A stretch of 64,000 nucleotides of DNA from Portibacter lacus. Lineage in GTDB: Bacteria > Bacteroidota > Bacteroidia > Chitinophagales > Saprospiraceae. This document shows, piece after piece, positions 47,201-54,568 of the stretch. The stretch spans positions 1 to 64,000 of the forward strand of contig NZ_JAJNKA010000013.1 of the NCBI RefSeq assembly GCF_021533215.1, in the 5' to 3' direction. Every line of letters begins with the position of its first letter. Position 1 is the first letter of the stretch. Made by a program: the position numbers and the translations under genes. Under the pieces are notes generated by a model, which saw only the letters and a list, made by a program, of their open reading frames with translations, did not search any database and was not told the DNA's origin.

Positions 47201-47308
47201 TGTATCAAAGTATTCGTAAAATTTAAGACCTCTTGTTATATCAGCATTAGGGTCAATGTCAATCTCAAAGTTTATTATTTGTATACCAGTATTAGCTATT
47301 ATATTCAT
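44246..47308 (-). CDS. SrfB-like protein with actin/Hsp70-type ATPase fold
   Basis: The 1020-residue product carries the two phosphate-binding hairpins of the actin/Hsp70 superfamily: LVLDIGNSRTCGLLYDNE at 259-276 (D262) and TIASLDIGGGTTDLMICNY at 577-595 (D582), plus a FVLLAGKPTSLHKIEDLF segment late in the protein that suits the adenosine motif. The length and the NSRTCG block match SrfB (PF07520, about 1000 residues), the conserved partner of SrfC. It has no signal peptide or transmembrane helix. It begins 18 bases after the lipoprotein gene. The function of the family is not known; ATP-driven conformational change on the SrfC protein is a reasonable guess. Confidence 0.85.
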   Translation of the reverse strand: MNIIANTGIQIINFEIDIDPNADITRGLKFYEYFDTDELKVNLEFAHYFPELDKYVSRQSLFINGYIDTEGNVDKEPDINDLKEINPETEVFSIVDIENTISSLVDKWIPVPLFEKDNSGISIFGPSNWARILLSKKSQNAVDKRYSVTLAIDTTSIHAPTTKDHFKPYFEVEDQFKKFELCGRQEMLLDFCSEQKDCEWVHDYILRETLGSEDNIPQDFPAMKYLGEYIYLLHYLQKLGNFPEVILYPNRGESINIDLVLDIGNSRTCGLLYDNETAEKPFSKVKKLEIQNLTNPIKKSDDPFSMRLAFSKADFGGFGPSTGQFTWPSILRVGSEAQSLIYNSTTGIDIGKNTITNHSSPKRYLWDDKMSDVEWEYCLTDPDADNRSIFIEGVSDQFNSDGTFSKDSDFGLRTSYSKRSLMTFVFLEILAHATVQINSYQFRKDHGSIAIPRKLHRIVVTCPTAMVREEQRILRTAAKEASIVLQRYIDDSYKSSFDEDTFTHNVQIVPSLRDFMPTRGGDVPIKVDWPYDEATCNQMVFMYGEVSNRYLNDADKFFNLYGKKRYADEESNKKSITIASLDIGGGTTDLMICNYTYESEGKTILKPKPIYWESFNLAGDELLKTIVKDVILEGHIFDEELRGSIGVIQNHLLEKGISNVQERLNTFFGPDSNLINDEAKSIRRDFNVQISIPIALKYIELTQQKSRDFVMRFEDIFDNPKLQPNERILEAFEQHFGTSFKDIRWKFSRTRIDSIIEKVFEPMLKKIATLFFAHDCDFVLLAGKPTSLHKIEDLFLKFFPVSPDRIISLNKYRVGTWYPFADGNGYFQDQKSLVAVGAMVALLGDRLDKFIGFGFDLSILKDKLVSTANYIGAYDLRMKNVPKSSLTPIQHKSNLNIAGVPAFIGAKQLDTISYPSRVIFEIDFDDKAIRELIERRNGTGDASSSEVELYKSRIKSGMPLKLSITRDYRLNKENIKIESITNANGDELPAKLITLKLKTIAANNGYWLDNGAFVLSINPR

Positions 47309-47326
47309 TTGGTTTATTTCATTTTA

Positions 47327-48052
47327 TCAAAATGCTTCTTCTTCATTACTTGGTTTAGTCTGTAGATTCCCGTTCTCTTGAAGGATCAATTCATAGCTTA
47401 GGATGTTATTTGATAAAATTTGTATTTTATCTTTACTTATACTTTCTCCACTAACAAATGCTCCTTTCAATGTTCCACATACTGAACTATTTTTTGATTT
47501 GTTTGGATTCCATCCATTTCCATAATAAAAGAAAGGCTGGTAAGAACCATCTGGAATCTCAAAAGTAAATGAACTTCGTTTATGGATATATGCATGTCGA
47601 ACCACGCTACCATTTTGTTTTAATGTTACTATTACATCAGAACTATATGGTGTTTTCACAGATATCTGAGAACAGGAATTAGAATTACAATAATTTGTTT
47701 TGCCATAGCAGTTACTCCAAGGAGTAGCACCTGTTAATAATGAATTGGATTTCCATTTCTCAATTTCGGCTAGTTCTTTATTTCTTTTCTTTTCAAGAGC
47801 TTTTCTTCGTTCAGCTTCTTCTATTTTTTGCTTTTCTCTTTTTATTCGTTCCTCTTGTTCAATTCTTTCGTTTCTTTCCTTTTCAATTAGCTCATGTGCT
47901 TCAGTTTCTGCAATTAACTTAGCTTCTGATTTTTTAATTTCTATTTCTAATTTTATTCTTACGTACCTCTGCTCATCTGTCTCGCAAGAGGAGATCATTA
48001 GTATTAACCCTAATGCACAGATAATATTTAACCATGGGAACTTATATTTCAT
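47327..48052 (-). CDS. Coiled-coil lipoprotein with C-terminal beta domain
   Basis: The 241-residue product has a lipoprotein signal (GLILMISSC, cysteine at residue 23), a charged coiled coil of about 75 residues (many ERxxRxExE patterns), and a C-terminal beta domain. This domain opens TGATPWSNCYGKTNYC and contains IPDGSYQPFFYYGNGWNPNK, a pattern I have seen in Bacteroidota envelope proteins without a named function; it may bind a partner at the outer membrane. It overlaps the upstream nuclease-like gene by four bases and precedes the SrfB-like gene by 18. Confidence 0.7.
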   Translation of the reverse strand: MKYKFPWLNIICALGLILMISSCETDEQRYVRIKLEIEIKKSEAKLIAETEAHELIEKERNERIEQEERIKREKQKIEEAERRKALEKKRNKELAEIEKWKSNSLLTGATPWSNCYGKTNYCNSNSCSQISVKTPYSSDVIVTLKQNGSVVRHAYIHKRSSFTFEIPDGSYQPFFYYGNGWNPNKSKNSSVCGTLKGAFVSGESISKDKIQILSNNILSYELILQENGNLQTKPSNEEEAF

Positions 48053-48891
48053 ATCCCCACTTCTATTTCAATCGACAAATGATCACTATAACTCGTCCGT
48101 TTCCAAGTAACATCTTCACAATCTCCCTTACTTACAAAATCTAATACTTTTCCACCTTTATAGTTAAGTGTAGATAAATTATATAATACATTATCCTCAG
48201 CTCTGCTGAGGTAATTTCCTTCTGTACATTTCATTTTTAAAGAAGTCTTTTGCCCACTTAAGACTGATGTGTATCCTGAAGATAATATCTTCTCAAAGGC
48301 GATATCATCTATGACAAGATTCATGTCTCCACACCATATTACGTTATGAAATGTCTGATTCAATAGCCAATTTGAAATCGCTTTTATCTCAGCCCTTTCG
48401 GGATAGAACTTTGTATGAGTGCAGGAGTGATAGTTTAAAAGAGTAATGACTTCTTTAGACTTCGTTTTAAATTGAATTAGAAAAGGTTCTCTTTCCACTA
48501 TACTAGATAATGAAGATATTAGTTTAGGTGCCCCGCCTGTAATGGTGACTTTAGAAGTTTTCCAGAGGAAAGCATATCGTTCGCTTTTATATGGCGATGA
48601 ACTTTGAGTAGGATCACTTATTCTGTAGTCCCATTTAGCCCCCGTGCGATTGAGTTGGTCAGCTAATCTTGCAACAGCTTGAGCACCACCTGGATGTTTG
48701 GCTACCACTTCTTGAATGGCAACTATATCAGCATTCCGAATTTCTTTTGCGATAAGTTCTATTTCTACGTCATCTCTACTTTGCCCAAAATCTTTAAGAT
48801 TCCAAGATACAATCTTTAGGGACTGCCCAAAAATGGATATGGATAAAGATACAAAGACAATTAAGCATGATAACCTTTGAAATATATGCAT
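48049..48891 (-). CDS. Secreted endonuclease/exonuclease/phosphatase (DNase I-fold) protein
   Basis: The 280-residue product has a signal peptide ending SISIFGQ and an EEP-fold catalytic domain: SWNLKDFGQS (N-terminal active-site block), ADIVAIQEVV (metal-binding glutamate), CGDMNLV (aspartate/asparagine block) and YSDHLSIEIEV (SDH, the catalytic histidine block). All four canonical blocks are present, so it should hydrolyse a phosphodiester, either DNA or a small phospho-compound, in the periplasm or outside. It is the first gene of the 14-gene operon, overlapping the lipoprotein gene by four bases. Its presence may supply a nucleolytic effector for the system; this is inference. Confidence 0.85.
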   Translation of the reverse strand: MHIFQRLSCLIVFVSLSISIFGQSLKIVSWNLKDFGQSRDDVEIELIAKEIRNADIVAIQEVVAKHPGGAQAVARLADQLNRTGAKWDYRISDPTQSSSPYKSERYAFLWKTSKVTITGGAPKLISSLSSIVEREPFLIQFKTKSKEVITLLNYHSCTHTKFYPERAEIKAISNWLLNQTFHNVIWCGDMNLVIDDIAFEKILSSGYTSVLSGQKTSLKMKCTEGNYLSRAEDNVLYNLSTLNYKGGKVLDFVSKGDCEDVTWKRTSYSDHLSIEIEVGI

Positions 48892-49376
48892 AAAGAAACG
48901 TGGTGTGTGTTGTTATTACAATCGAAAGTAATAAAATATTAAGTTATTCGATCAGCGAATAGAATATTTAACACTTTTTGCAAAATAGTAGTTGTATTGA
49001 GGTGAGGAACTGAAGCATAAAGGCTTACATTATGTGAAGATGTAAAAGTTTTCAAAACTTAAGCTTTAACTTGTCAATCAAGATAGCTTTATTTTGTTAC
49101 ACTTGTCTAGTATAAGGCTTTATGGAGGTGATACTATAATGAAACCCACTTCTTCCAACTGATTCACTCTATATTGATCTTCCACACGTCGCAGATATTA
49201 CAGGATCAGTTAGCAAGCTCAAACGCGTTAAAAGATAAAATATAGTCAATGAAAAAGCAAAAACTATGTATGGTTGCATTGTGTGTAATTCGTTGATATA
49301 CAGTTTCTTATTGTGTGTAAGTGTTTGTTTTTATTACTATAAAACAATTATATGAAAATATTATGTTTATTTTTGG
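48892..49376. other. Intergenic region upstream of the SrfB/SrfC operon
   Basis: These 485 bases lie between the divergent operon (minus) and the tRNA gene (plus). The operon promoter should lie here. A CGAAAGTA element at 48923-48930 (minus: TACTTTCG) differs from TAnnTTTG by one base but has no matching TTG. No ORF is supported; the region is very AT-rich and contains several short runs of T. Confidence 0.35.
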
Positions 49377-49406
49377 TTGTAATTTTATAAAAAAAACATA
49401 AATTTG
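49377..49406 (+). promoter_or_regulatory. Bacteroidota-type promoter of tRNA-Arg(TCT)
   Basis: TTG at 49377-49379 and TAAATTTG at 49399-49406 match the Bacteroidota sigma-A consensus TTG-N19-TAnnTTTG exactly, with a spacer of 19 bases. It ends 26 bases ahead of the tRNA. Confidence 0.8.
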
Positions 49407-49432
49407 CAGCCGCTTAAGAAATTAAGTATGAA

Positions 49433-49506
49433 GGTTCCGTAGCTCAGCTGGATAGAGCAGCTCACTTCTAATGAGCAGGTCACAGGTTCGAACCCTGTCG
49501 GGATCA
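49433..49506 (+). tRNA. tRNA-Arg, anticodon TCT
   Basis: A 74-base cloverleaf. The acceptor stem is GGTTCCG against CGGGATC (with two G-U pairs), and the discriminator is A. The anticodon stem is GCTCA/TGAGC around the loop CTTCTAA, giving anticodon TCT (reads AGA). The T-arm holds GGTTCGAACC. CCA is not encoded. It has its own promoter and terminator. Confidence 0.95.
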
Positions 49507-49537
49507 CTAGAAAGACAGTTAAGAGATGTTTTTCGAT

Positions 49538-49574
49538 AAAAATCCTCCAAGTTTTACTTGTGAGGATTTTTTTT
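49538..49574 (+). terminator. Intrinsic terminator after tRNA-Arg
   Basis: The stem AAATCCTC / GAGGATTT, with an inner CAAG / CTTG pairing and a TTTTA loop, is followed by a run of eight T. It lies 31 bases after the tRNA and ends its transcript. Confidence 0.85.
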
Positions 49575-49835
49575 ATACCTAATATCCAGATTCATCTTTT
49601 GTATTCTTTTGCAAGATGATATGATGAATGTAACTTCTGATGGACGGAATAAGCTGACCTTTCTCCATGAGCAAGCAAGATTATTAACCTACTTTTCAAT
49701 TTTTTTATCGGTTTAATTCATTTAGATTGGCATTTTCTGGATAAGATTGTAGAAATTGCGCTTCTATAGTTAAGAGGTCTCCGTGACGCAAGAATAAACC
49801 AATCTTAAAGTTTCATGTTTAAGATTTATAATTAG

Positions 49836-50573
49836 ATGTTGATGAAAGAAGAAAGTATAAAACCATACAGTGATTCCCAAGAAGGAAAAAAATCACAAGT
49901 GACTCAGATGTTTGATAATATCTCGGGAAATTATGACGTGATGAACAGAGTAATTACTTTTGGTATGGATCAAGGATGGCGAAGAAAAGTTCATCAATTG
50001 GTAGTCGAAGATAATCCGAAAGATATCTTAGATGTGGCCACTGGAACGGGCGATATGGCTTTAATGTATGCTGGAAAATCTGATGCTAATATTATCGGTC
50101 AGGATATCTCCACTGGAATGCTTGAAATAGCATCTGTAAAAGCTAAGAAATTAAATCTTGAAGATAAAGTATCCTTCCAAAGTGGAGATGCTGAAAATAT
50201 GCCTTTTGATTCTGATTCTTTCGATGTCGTTTCTGTGTCTTATGGCATTAGAAATTTCGAAGATTTAGAAAAAGGATTGACAGAAATCCTTAGAGTTTTA
50301 AGATCAGGAGGGAAATTAGTAATTTTGGAAACATCTGTTCCGAAGTCTGCTTTTATGCGTTTTGGTTATGGTATTCATACAAAGTTTTTTATTCCATTAG
50401 TAGGTAGGTTGTTTTCGAAAGATAAAAAGGCATATGCCTACTTATCTAACTCGGCACATAAATTTCCATACGGTGAAGCACTCAAAAAGATTTTATTATC
50501 TGTGGGTTATTCTACAGTTGATGTCTATCCGCAAGCTGGTGGAATTTCAACGATCTACAGAGCGGTAAAGTAA
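49836..50573 (+). CDS. menG: Demethylmenaquinone methyltransferase (MenG/UbiE)
   Basis: The 245-residue product has the family's N-terminal motif VTQMFDNISGNYDVMNRVIT, then WRRKVHQLV, the SAM-binding loop DVATGTGDMALMY (about residues 60-72), DAENMPFDSDSFDVVSVSYG and the characteristic IRNFEDLEKGLTEILRVLRS. It performs the last step of menaquinone synthesis, methylation of demethylmenaquinone. Two neighbouring methionines at 49836 and 49842 are alternative starts. It is transcribed away from the tRNA and converges on the 5-FCL gene, whose coding end overlaps its own by 27 bases. Confidence 0.95.
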   Translation: MLMKEESIKPYSDSQEGKKSQVTQMFDNISGNYDVMNRVITFGMDQGWRRKVHQLVVEDNPKDILDVATGTGDMALMYAGKSDANIIGQDISTGMLEIASVKAKKLNLEDKVSFQSGDAENMPFDSDSFDVVSVSYGIRNFEDLEKGLTEILRVLRSGGKLVILETSVPKSAFMRFGYGIHTKFFIPLVGRLFSKDKKAYAYLSNSAHKFPYGEALKKILLSVGYSTVDVYPQAGGISTIYRAVK

Positions 50574-51113
50574 AAAATCGAGCTTGGCATCATGTTCTTC
50601 TTTCGGTAAGTCTTTTACGACCTGAAATGGATAACAAAGACCTACTTTATAAGCTAAAGGATGGTCTTCAAGGAAATTGTCGTAGTATCCACCTCCGTAA
50701 CCTAGACGATATCTTTGCTCACCAAATGCTACTCCAGGAATGATAATCAAGTCATAGGTTTCTTCCTCGAAATATGTATTCCCATGCGGGTAAAGTGTTC
50801 CAAAAAGTCCTGTCTCTAATTTTTCAACATCGCTTAAAATAAAATGTTCTAATTTTCTAGCGGCCAATGTTTTAGGTGAGATAATGGTGTAATTTTCATC
50901 TATCAATTTTTCAATGAGTGGCAGAATGTCAATTTCTGACCTAATAGGCAAGTAAGTGTGAATAACCCTAAATTGCTTCGCCTTAATCAGTTTATACAAT
51001 TCGTCGCAGATCCACTGATCATATTCATTTTTATAGCTAGCGTCAAGGGAATCTCTCTCTTTCAAGATGATTTTTCTTAATGCTGATTTCTGGGCGGTTA
51101 TTTCGTTTTTCAT
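50547..51113 (-). CDS. 5-formyltetrahydrofolate cyclo-ligase
   Basis: From the ATG at 51113 (MKNEITAQKSALRKIILKER) the product is 188 residues, the usual size. The basic N-terminal motif KSALRKIILKERDSL and the C-terminal glycine-rich ATP/substrate block RLGYGGGYYDNFLED identify it. It salvages 5-formyl-THF to 5,10-methenyl-THF. A longer reading from 51143 overlaps the upstream gene by eight bases and is possible. The coding end overlaps menG by 27 bases in convergent orientation. Confidence 0.9.
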   Translation of the reverse strand: MKNEITAQKSALRKIILKERDSLDASYKNEYDQWICDELYKLIKAKQFRVIHTYLPIRSEIDILPLIEKLIDENYTIISPKTLAARKLEHFILSDVEKLETGLFGTLYPHGNTYFEEETYDLIIIPGVAFGEQRYRLGYGGGYYDNFLEDHPLAYKVGLCYPFQVVKDLPKEEHDAKLDFLLYRSVDR

Positions 51114-51135
51114 GTTATAACTAATCAACTGATTT

Positions 51136-51993
51136 TTACTCAAAATAGTTTACTCTGACGGTAACTTCTCCATCTTCGTTATACCATTTTAACCAAGCAA
51201 TCTTTCCAGATGACCCTTTAACTTGAATCCAATCTTCTTGCACACTGAGCACTTTCAATAGATCATCGTCTAGCATCTTTTGTGGGTCGGCATAAGTTAG
51301 CGGTCTATGATAGAGGGTCACATCATCGCTTATTAGATCGATGCTGTTCCCGGAAAGCAAATAAGAGGTCCAATTTTCAAATTTGCCATCATCCAGACTC
51401 AGAAAGCTAGTCTGTCCATTGATTTTATTGACGACAACTTCTGCGTAATTATGATGAAGAGACTTTACATTAAATTGTAGAACTTGGTAGTCTGTTTTAG
51501 AATAGTAGGGCATGAAATAAGGAGGAGCATATGCTAAGTCCATGCTGTTTTCATTAATTGCAAAACTGTCAATTTTCCGAAAAGTTTGTTGATCATCCTT
51601 ATAATTCACACTGTAGAAGGGAATGACTTTGTTATTTTCGAAATGAATAGAATAGATGCCAAGATACTTCGGCGCATGCACTGCGATTCGTTCTAGCCTC
51701 ATACTCTTTACCTTTCTCATTTCAGCTCTGACGAAGACAACACCGATCATCAATACATTTAAAATGAGGACGATGAGGATAGAAAGTTTCAGCTTTTCTT
51801 CTGGTATCCATTTCAAGGAATAGATTCCTCCGACTAGTCCGAGAACAGCACCAACCATTAATCCTCCGAGTACTGCGGCGATACCATCCCAGCCATTATC
51901 ATAGTGGAATAGGATAGCTTTTAGATTCATTGTGGTCACGGCTGTGAGGAAGGTGACAAGTATGACGTAAAGTGTTTTTAATAGAGTATTCAT
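51136..51993 (-). CDS. Membrane protein with SH3-like extracytoplasmic tail, unknown
   Basis: The 285-residue product has three N-terminal hydrophobic helices (about 6-28, 37-60 and 70-90) and an extracytoplasmic C-terminal part of about 190 residues, ending in a region (LLKVLSVQEDWIQVKGSSGK, then IAWLKWYN) that resembles an SH3-type domain. No named family is recognised. It lies directly upstream of the 5-FCL gene on the same strand, possibly as a two-gene unit. Confidence 0.6.
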   Translation of the reverse strand: MNTLLKTLYVILVTFLTAVTTMNLKAILFHYDNGWDGIAAVLGGLMVGAVLGLVGGIYSLKWIPEEKLKLSILIVLILNVLMIGVVFVRAEMRKVKSMRLERIAVHAPKYLGIYSIHFENNKVIPFYSVNYKDDQQTFRKIDSFAINENSMDLAYAPPYFMPYYSKTDYQVLQFNVKSLHHNYAEVVVNKINGQTSFLSLDDGKFENWTSYLLSGNSIDLISDDVTLYHRPLTYADPQKMLDDDLLKVLSVQEDWIQVKGSSGKIAWLKWYNEDGEVTVRVNYFE

Positions 51994-52305
51994 TTGGTTC
52001 TAAGGTTATTTTCCAGCACCATTAATGTAATATAGGGTTAATAATTAGACCAATGTTTGTCCTGAGTCTTTAGTTGAAGCCTGCGATATTGACATTTTAG
52101 ATGATTGGGTTAACTAATCAGGTAAACCGAAAAGTCATTTTTCAAGACTGAAAATCACTTTATGAACAATCAATACTTAGATGTCGAATGATGTGCAGCT
52201 ATGGCTGCAATGATCATCGATACATTGCAATTGTGCTTTCTGGATTACCTTTCCAAAAATAATGATTATTGTTCAAAAATTTCATTACTTATTCGGGTAA
52301 TTTTT
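51994..52305. other. Intergenic region, no gene seen
   Basis: These 312 bases follow the stop of the cytochrome operon and precede the 285-residue gene, both on the minus strand. I find no hairpin with a T run and no promoter motif that I trust; no ORF is supported. Confidence 0.35.
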
Positions 52306-53664
52306 TTACAACCTAATGGTATCGGACGGTAGTGGTTCTAGTACGAAATTTCCCTTTATGATTTCAATGCCACTGCTCAAGGAATCCAAAGTAATCCCTG
52401 TATGAAAACCATATACTTTCTTTAGCTGAGGCAGACTTGATAAACTAGAAATTCCAGCATCGCTTACTTGAGTTCCATTGACATTCAGATAGTTAAGATA
52501 CGGTATATCCTTTAGTAGACTTATTCCCTGATCAGTGATTTTTGTATTATCTAAGTACAATTTGACTAAATTCTTCATTCGACTAATAGATTTCATATGT
52601 TCATCTGTAACGTCTTGGTCACTTAGTTGCAATCGGGTAATATGATTTAGTATTGGATCCAGTTGACTAAAAAGCTCAGCATCCAAATTTTCTACATTCA
52701 CAAAATTCAATTCTACGAAATTGCTCTCTTCACCTGCTGGCAATGCCACAATATTGGACGCCTTAATTTTGATAAGTGCTTCTTCATCTATCGGACCGGG
52801 GTCTTCTTCTGGCAGAAATGCAGCGATATTCGCTTCATGAGATTGTGCCGATGAAGTTCTGATCATTTTCTCGATTTGCATGATGAAATCTGGACTGGCA
52901 TTTATTTCATTGACTTTTGAGTCAAAACTCCCACCATTAGCTAACCACCAAGAAATAATGATATTCTCATCCTCTGTCAATTGTGTTTTGTTTTTTGGTG
53001 GCATGTGTTTGTCATTACTAATAGGCAGGTCGATCCTAGTTTGAATTGCACCATTCTGTCCCATTAAGTCATCACCAGATTTGCCCCCAGCAAGAATGAA
53101 GTCTGGGCTATCCATTCTGAGTTTTCCTTTGATTTTATTCGGTCCATGGCAGCTAATACATTTGGCATCAAGAACAGGAAATATAATGTCATCGAAAACT
53201 TGAGCATTAGGAATATCCTCTACATCAAAAACGGGAGTACTACTTTTCTCTTCTGCCATAGTTGCTGGATTTAGGAATCCTTCTCCATGTGTTAAACTTC
53301 CACCGAGGTGTCCAGTTACGGCAACCGATATAGCTAGTCCAAGTGCTAGCCATTTTTGATATGGACTTTGAGTCCAAACATTGACCATGAAAATAGAAGT
53401 GGCAAGAACGGCAGTCACGATTCCAGCCCAGAAATGATTATATGTTTCTTCATCAGTATAATTATAGCCTTCAGATAAAAAATATCCAGAAAGACAAGCG
53501 AAAATTGCTGACAATGCACCGATGAAATAAGCCAGTGATAATGCGCTTTTAGAAATCGTGATCCACTTGAAATGCCTCGCCCATTCAATGGTGAACCCTA
53601 GCAATAATATCCCTATAGGCAAGTGTAATAATAATAGATGGGTTCTTCCTAAAAAATCAATCAT
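52306..53664 (-). CDS. Membrane protein with planctomycete-type cytochrome c and leucine-rich repeats
   Basis: The 452-residue product has about four N-terminal helices (residues 10-120; DUF2231-like), then a haem site CISCHG at about residue 168 followed by the PSCyt1-type GKLRMDSPDFILAGGKSG and NDKHMPPKNKTQL. The C-terminal part from about 310 has short leucine-rich repeats (DEHMKSISRMKNLVKLYLDN, TDQGISLLKDIPYLNYLNVN). It is the last gene of a four-gene unit, overlapping the isomerase-like gene by eight bases. It may carry electrons at the inner membrane for the preceding PSCyt1/DUF1501 pair. The LRR part suggests protein interaction. Confidence 0.85.
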   Translation of the reverse strand: MIDFLGRTHLLLLHLPIGILLLGFTIEWARHFKWITISKSALSLAYFIGALSAIFACLSGYFLSEGYNYTDEETYNHFWAGIVTAVLATSIFMVNVWTQSPYQKWLALGLAISVAVTGHLGGSLTHGEGFLNPATMAEEKSSTPVFDVEDIPNAQVFDDIIFPVLDAKCISCHGPNKIKGKLRMDSPDFILAGGKSGDDLMGQNGAIQTRIDLPISNDKHMPPKNKTQLTEDENIIISWWLANGGSFDSKVNEINASPDFIMQIEKMIRTSSAQSHEANIAAFLPEEDPGPIDEEALIKIKASNIVALPAGEESNFVELNFVNVENLDAELFSQLDPILNHITRLQLSDQDVTDEHMKSISRMKNLVKLYLDNTKITDQGISLLKDIPYLNYLNVNGTQVSDAGISSLSSLPQLKKVYGFHTGITLDSLSSGIEIIKGNFVLEPLPSDTIRL

Positions 53665-54565
53665 ATCGCTTTCTCCACATTTTCATCATTTGCACATTAA
53701 CATCCCACACATTCGCCAGAGGTTCTTTACTATAAGGTTGTGTCCACATGTAGGGTGGAGGACCGAATTCCGTTGTCATCGTCAGTGTTTCTTGCTTTTC
53801 TGCTTTGATTCTGACTACTTCATCCCACCAAGCAAAATGTGCTTCGATGGCAGCTTTGTATTGATCATCGTCTGGATTAGGAATCTGGGGTGCTTCTTGA
53901 AAACCTATCCTAGAATGTATATGTCCTGTTCTAGATAGTGCTTTTTGTACAGCTTTTGCTTGATTCGCTAGTAGAGACTCATGAACTACAGTCCAGTGGG
54001 AAATGTCTAGAGTAAGCGTTAACGCCTCATAAGCTGAAATGAATTTTTCAGCGATAGGAACATTATATAAAATGCGCCCACGATGTGTTTCATGATGTAT
54101 CGGAATGCCAGACTTATTAGACTCTCCGATTGTATATTCTATAAATTGTTTATTCTGATCATAAGTGAAAAAGTCCTTTCCGGAATGGCAATTGATAAAT
54201 GCTGGTTTGCATGAAATCGCATTCTGTATGGCAGATTTGAAACTAGAGATATTTTCTGCTGGCGTGGCACCTGAATTACCAGCAAGTAGACCTAATTTTA
54301 ACTGATACTTTTCGGTAAGAGCAAGCATTTCTTTTCGATCCGCTTCGTCTCGTGGACACCAAAGTTCGATTCCGTCATAGCCTTCTGCCTTGGACTTAGC
54401 GCAAAATTCCTCTGTGCTGCCACTGAATCCCCAGTTGGTATTGTATATTTCTATATTGGCCTTTTGGTTCAACTTGAAACTAGGCAGTAAATCTAAGGAA
54501 CCTAAAAAAGGAATCCCACCGGTAACAATGGCTGATTTTTTTATAAAATTTCGTCTATTACTCAT
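53657..54565 (-). CDS. Exported sugar phosphate isomerase/epimerase-like TIM-barrel protein
   Basis: The 302-residue product begins with a twin-arginine-like signal (NRRNFIKKSAIVTGG), then a xylose-isomerase-like barrel with GYDGIELWCPRDEAD and IPIHHETHRGRILYNV plus LTLDISHWTVVHES, where the histidines and glutamates form the metal site. It is probably a periplasmic sugar isomerase or dehydratase of unknown substrate. It starts three bases after the DUF1501 gene and overlaps the cytochrome gene by eight bases. Confidence 0.8.
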   Translation of the reverse strand: MSNRRNFIKKSAIVTGGIPFLGSLDLLPSFKLNQKANIEIYNTNWGFSGSTEEFCAKSKAEGYDGIELWCPRDEADRKEMLALTEKYQLKLGLLAGNSGATPAENISSFKSAIQNAISCKPAFINCHSGKDFFTYDQNKQFIEYTIGESNKSGIPIHHETHRGRILYNVPIAEKFISAYEALTLTLDISHWTVVHESLLANQAKAVQKALSRTGHIHSRIGFQEAPQIPNPDDDQYKAAIEAHFAWWDEVVRIKAEKQETLTMTTEFGPPPYMWTQPYSKEPLANVWDVNVQMMKMWRKRYD

Positions 54566-54568
54566 TCT

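Noticed and set aside
26435-48891. Contractile phage tail, type VI secretion or gas-vesicle cluster
   Set aside because: No tube, sheath, baseplate, ClpV-type ATPase, gas-vesicle or portal protein signature is seen; the SrfB/SrfC identity explains the two largest cytosolic proteins.
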